Shown here: positions 63,901 through 64,000 of the stretch, in pieces | Layout of the letters: each line of letters opens with the position of its first letter | How positions within the stretch are numbered: the stretch's first letter is position 1 | Source of the DNA: Antedon mediterranea | Lineage: Eukaryota; Echinodermata; Crinoidea; Comatulida; Antedonidae | Assembly: GCF_964355755.1 (NCBI RefSeq) | Contig: NC_092676.1 | Location: 12,818,288-12,882,287, forward strand | Direction: 5' to 3' | Length of the DNA: 64,000 nucleotides | The notes under the pieces: generated by a model | Databases searched by the model: none | What the model was told of the DNA's origin: nothing | Seen by the model: the letters and a program-made list of their open reading frames with translations, nothing else | Program-made: the position numbers and the translations under genes

Positions 63901-64000
63901 AGCATTTCGATAAAACTTTTCACACAAAAACATCAAAGTGTACAAAATAGCTTCAAATCGCATTTAGAGACGTTTTAGACCATTTTTTGCATTTCGATGA
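60973..64000 (+). repeat. Module D end and 1444-type unit, macro-copy 2
   Basis: 60,973-62,54x follows 17,154-18,72x at 43,819 bp spacing; 62,542-64,000 follows 20,167-21,625 at 42,375 bp. The switch equals loss of one 1444-bp unit. It includes the 143-codon open frame at 62,542-62,973 and a doubled 20-mer at 63,608. The window ends inside a class a monomer, so the array continues. Confidence 0.85.

Larger units (their letters stand above)
1..64000 (+). repeat. Tandem satellite array filling the window
   Basis: The same 78-88 bp monomer body recurs without interruption from the first to the last base, always in one orientation; at about 83-85 bp per monomer this is roughly 750-780 monomers. 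The body reads ATCGCATTT, GACGTTTTAGACCATTTTG, TGCATTTCGA, an A/T tract, ACACAAAAACATC and CAAAGTG. A representative class b monomer is about 32% G+C. Both ends are cut by the window, so the array is longer than seen. No unique sequence, mobile element or gene interrupts it. Long monospecific arrays with nested higher-order units are typical of eukaryotic centromeric or heterochromatic satellites; placement at a centromere is inference. The family is not one I recognise. Confidence 0.97.

Noticed and set aside
1-64000. CRISPR array
   Set aside because: Repeats are 78-88 bp and directly contiguous, with no unique spacers of constant length and no cas genes.
1-64000. Repeat-protein gene (29- or 26-residue units)
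   Set aside because: Regular TAG stops in the linker and 88-bp or shortened monomers break any long frame. No frame exceeds 143 codons.
1-64000. Firm assignment to a centromere or to a named species
   Set aside because: The structure fits, but no centromere protein data, flanking genes or recognised satellite consensus are available in the sequence.
1-64000. Telomeric or subtelomeric repeat
   Set aside because: No short G-rich telomere units are seen in either strand.
42545-64000. Second macro-copy as a pure assembly artefact
   Set aside because: It differs from the first copy by several unit-sized indels and many private variants, which simple duplication of reads would not produce. Copy number still needs read support.

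Overview
All 64,000 bases belong to one AT-rich (roughly two-thirds A+T) tandem satellite array, read head to tail in a single orientation. I see no protein gene, RNA gene, transposon, CRISPR array or unique flanking DNA. The many short open frames on both strands come from the repeat itself: the commonest monomer lengths, 87 and 78 bp, are multiples of three, so frames often run through several monomers. A long, homogenised, multi-level satellite points to a eukaryotic chromosome, in centromeric, pericentromeric or other heterochromatic DNA. Nothing here identifies the species, and I do not recognise the family by name.

The monomer has a common body of about 72-73 bp (ATCGCATTT, then GTTTTAGACCATTTTG, TGCATTTCGA, an A/T tract, and CAAAGTG) followed by a linker. 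The main classes are: (a) 78 bp, with GATGAAACTTGG and the short linker TTAAA; (b) 87 bp, with GATAAAACTTTTC and a 15-bp linker; (c) 88 bp, with GAAAAAATTTGTTAAC and a linker that usually forms a perfect dyad with the next monomer; (d) 87 bp, starting ATCGTGTTTGAAAACG. Classes succeed one another in fixed orders, giving higher-order units of 416, 676, 1192, 1431, 1444/1445, 1532, 1825, 2360 and 3216 bp.

Layout. 1-2,945 is module A. 2,946-6,794 is module B. 6,795-15,015 holds local amplifications of 1431 and 1825 bp built on a 676-bp pair. 15,016-18,661 is module D. 18,662-21,575 is a 1444-bp duplication. 21,576-42,094 is a mosaic of shortened and shuffled A, B and D segments. From 42,545 the order A, B, 676-pairs, D, 1444-bp unit starts again and runs to the window end, so 1-21.6 kb and 42.5-64.0 kb are two copies of one macro-repeat. 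Their spacing moves between 42,375 and 47,708 bp, and each change equals a whole number of tandem units seen duplicated in just one copy.

No genes act together here. Any function would be structural: chromatin, kinetochore or heterochromatin. Sequence features that could bear on this are a degenerate CENP-B-box-like motif confined to class a monomers, a short perfect dyad after class c monomers, roughly helically phased A/T tracts, and CpG positions that vary mostly by transitions. The function is inference; the repeat structure is seen directly.
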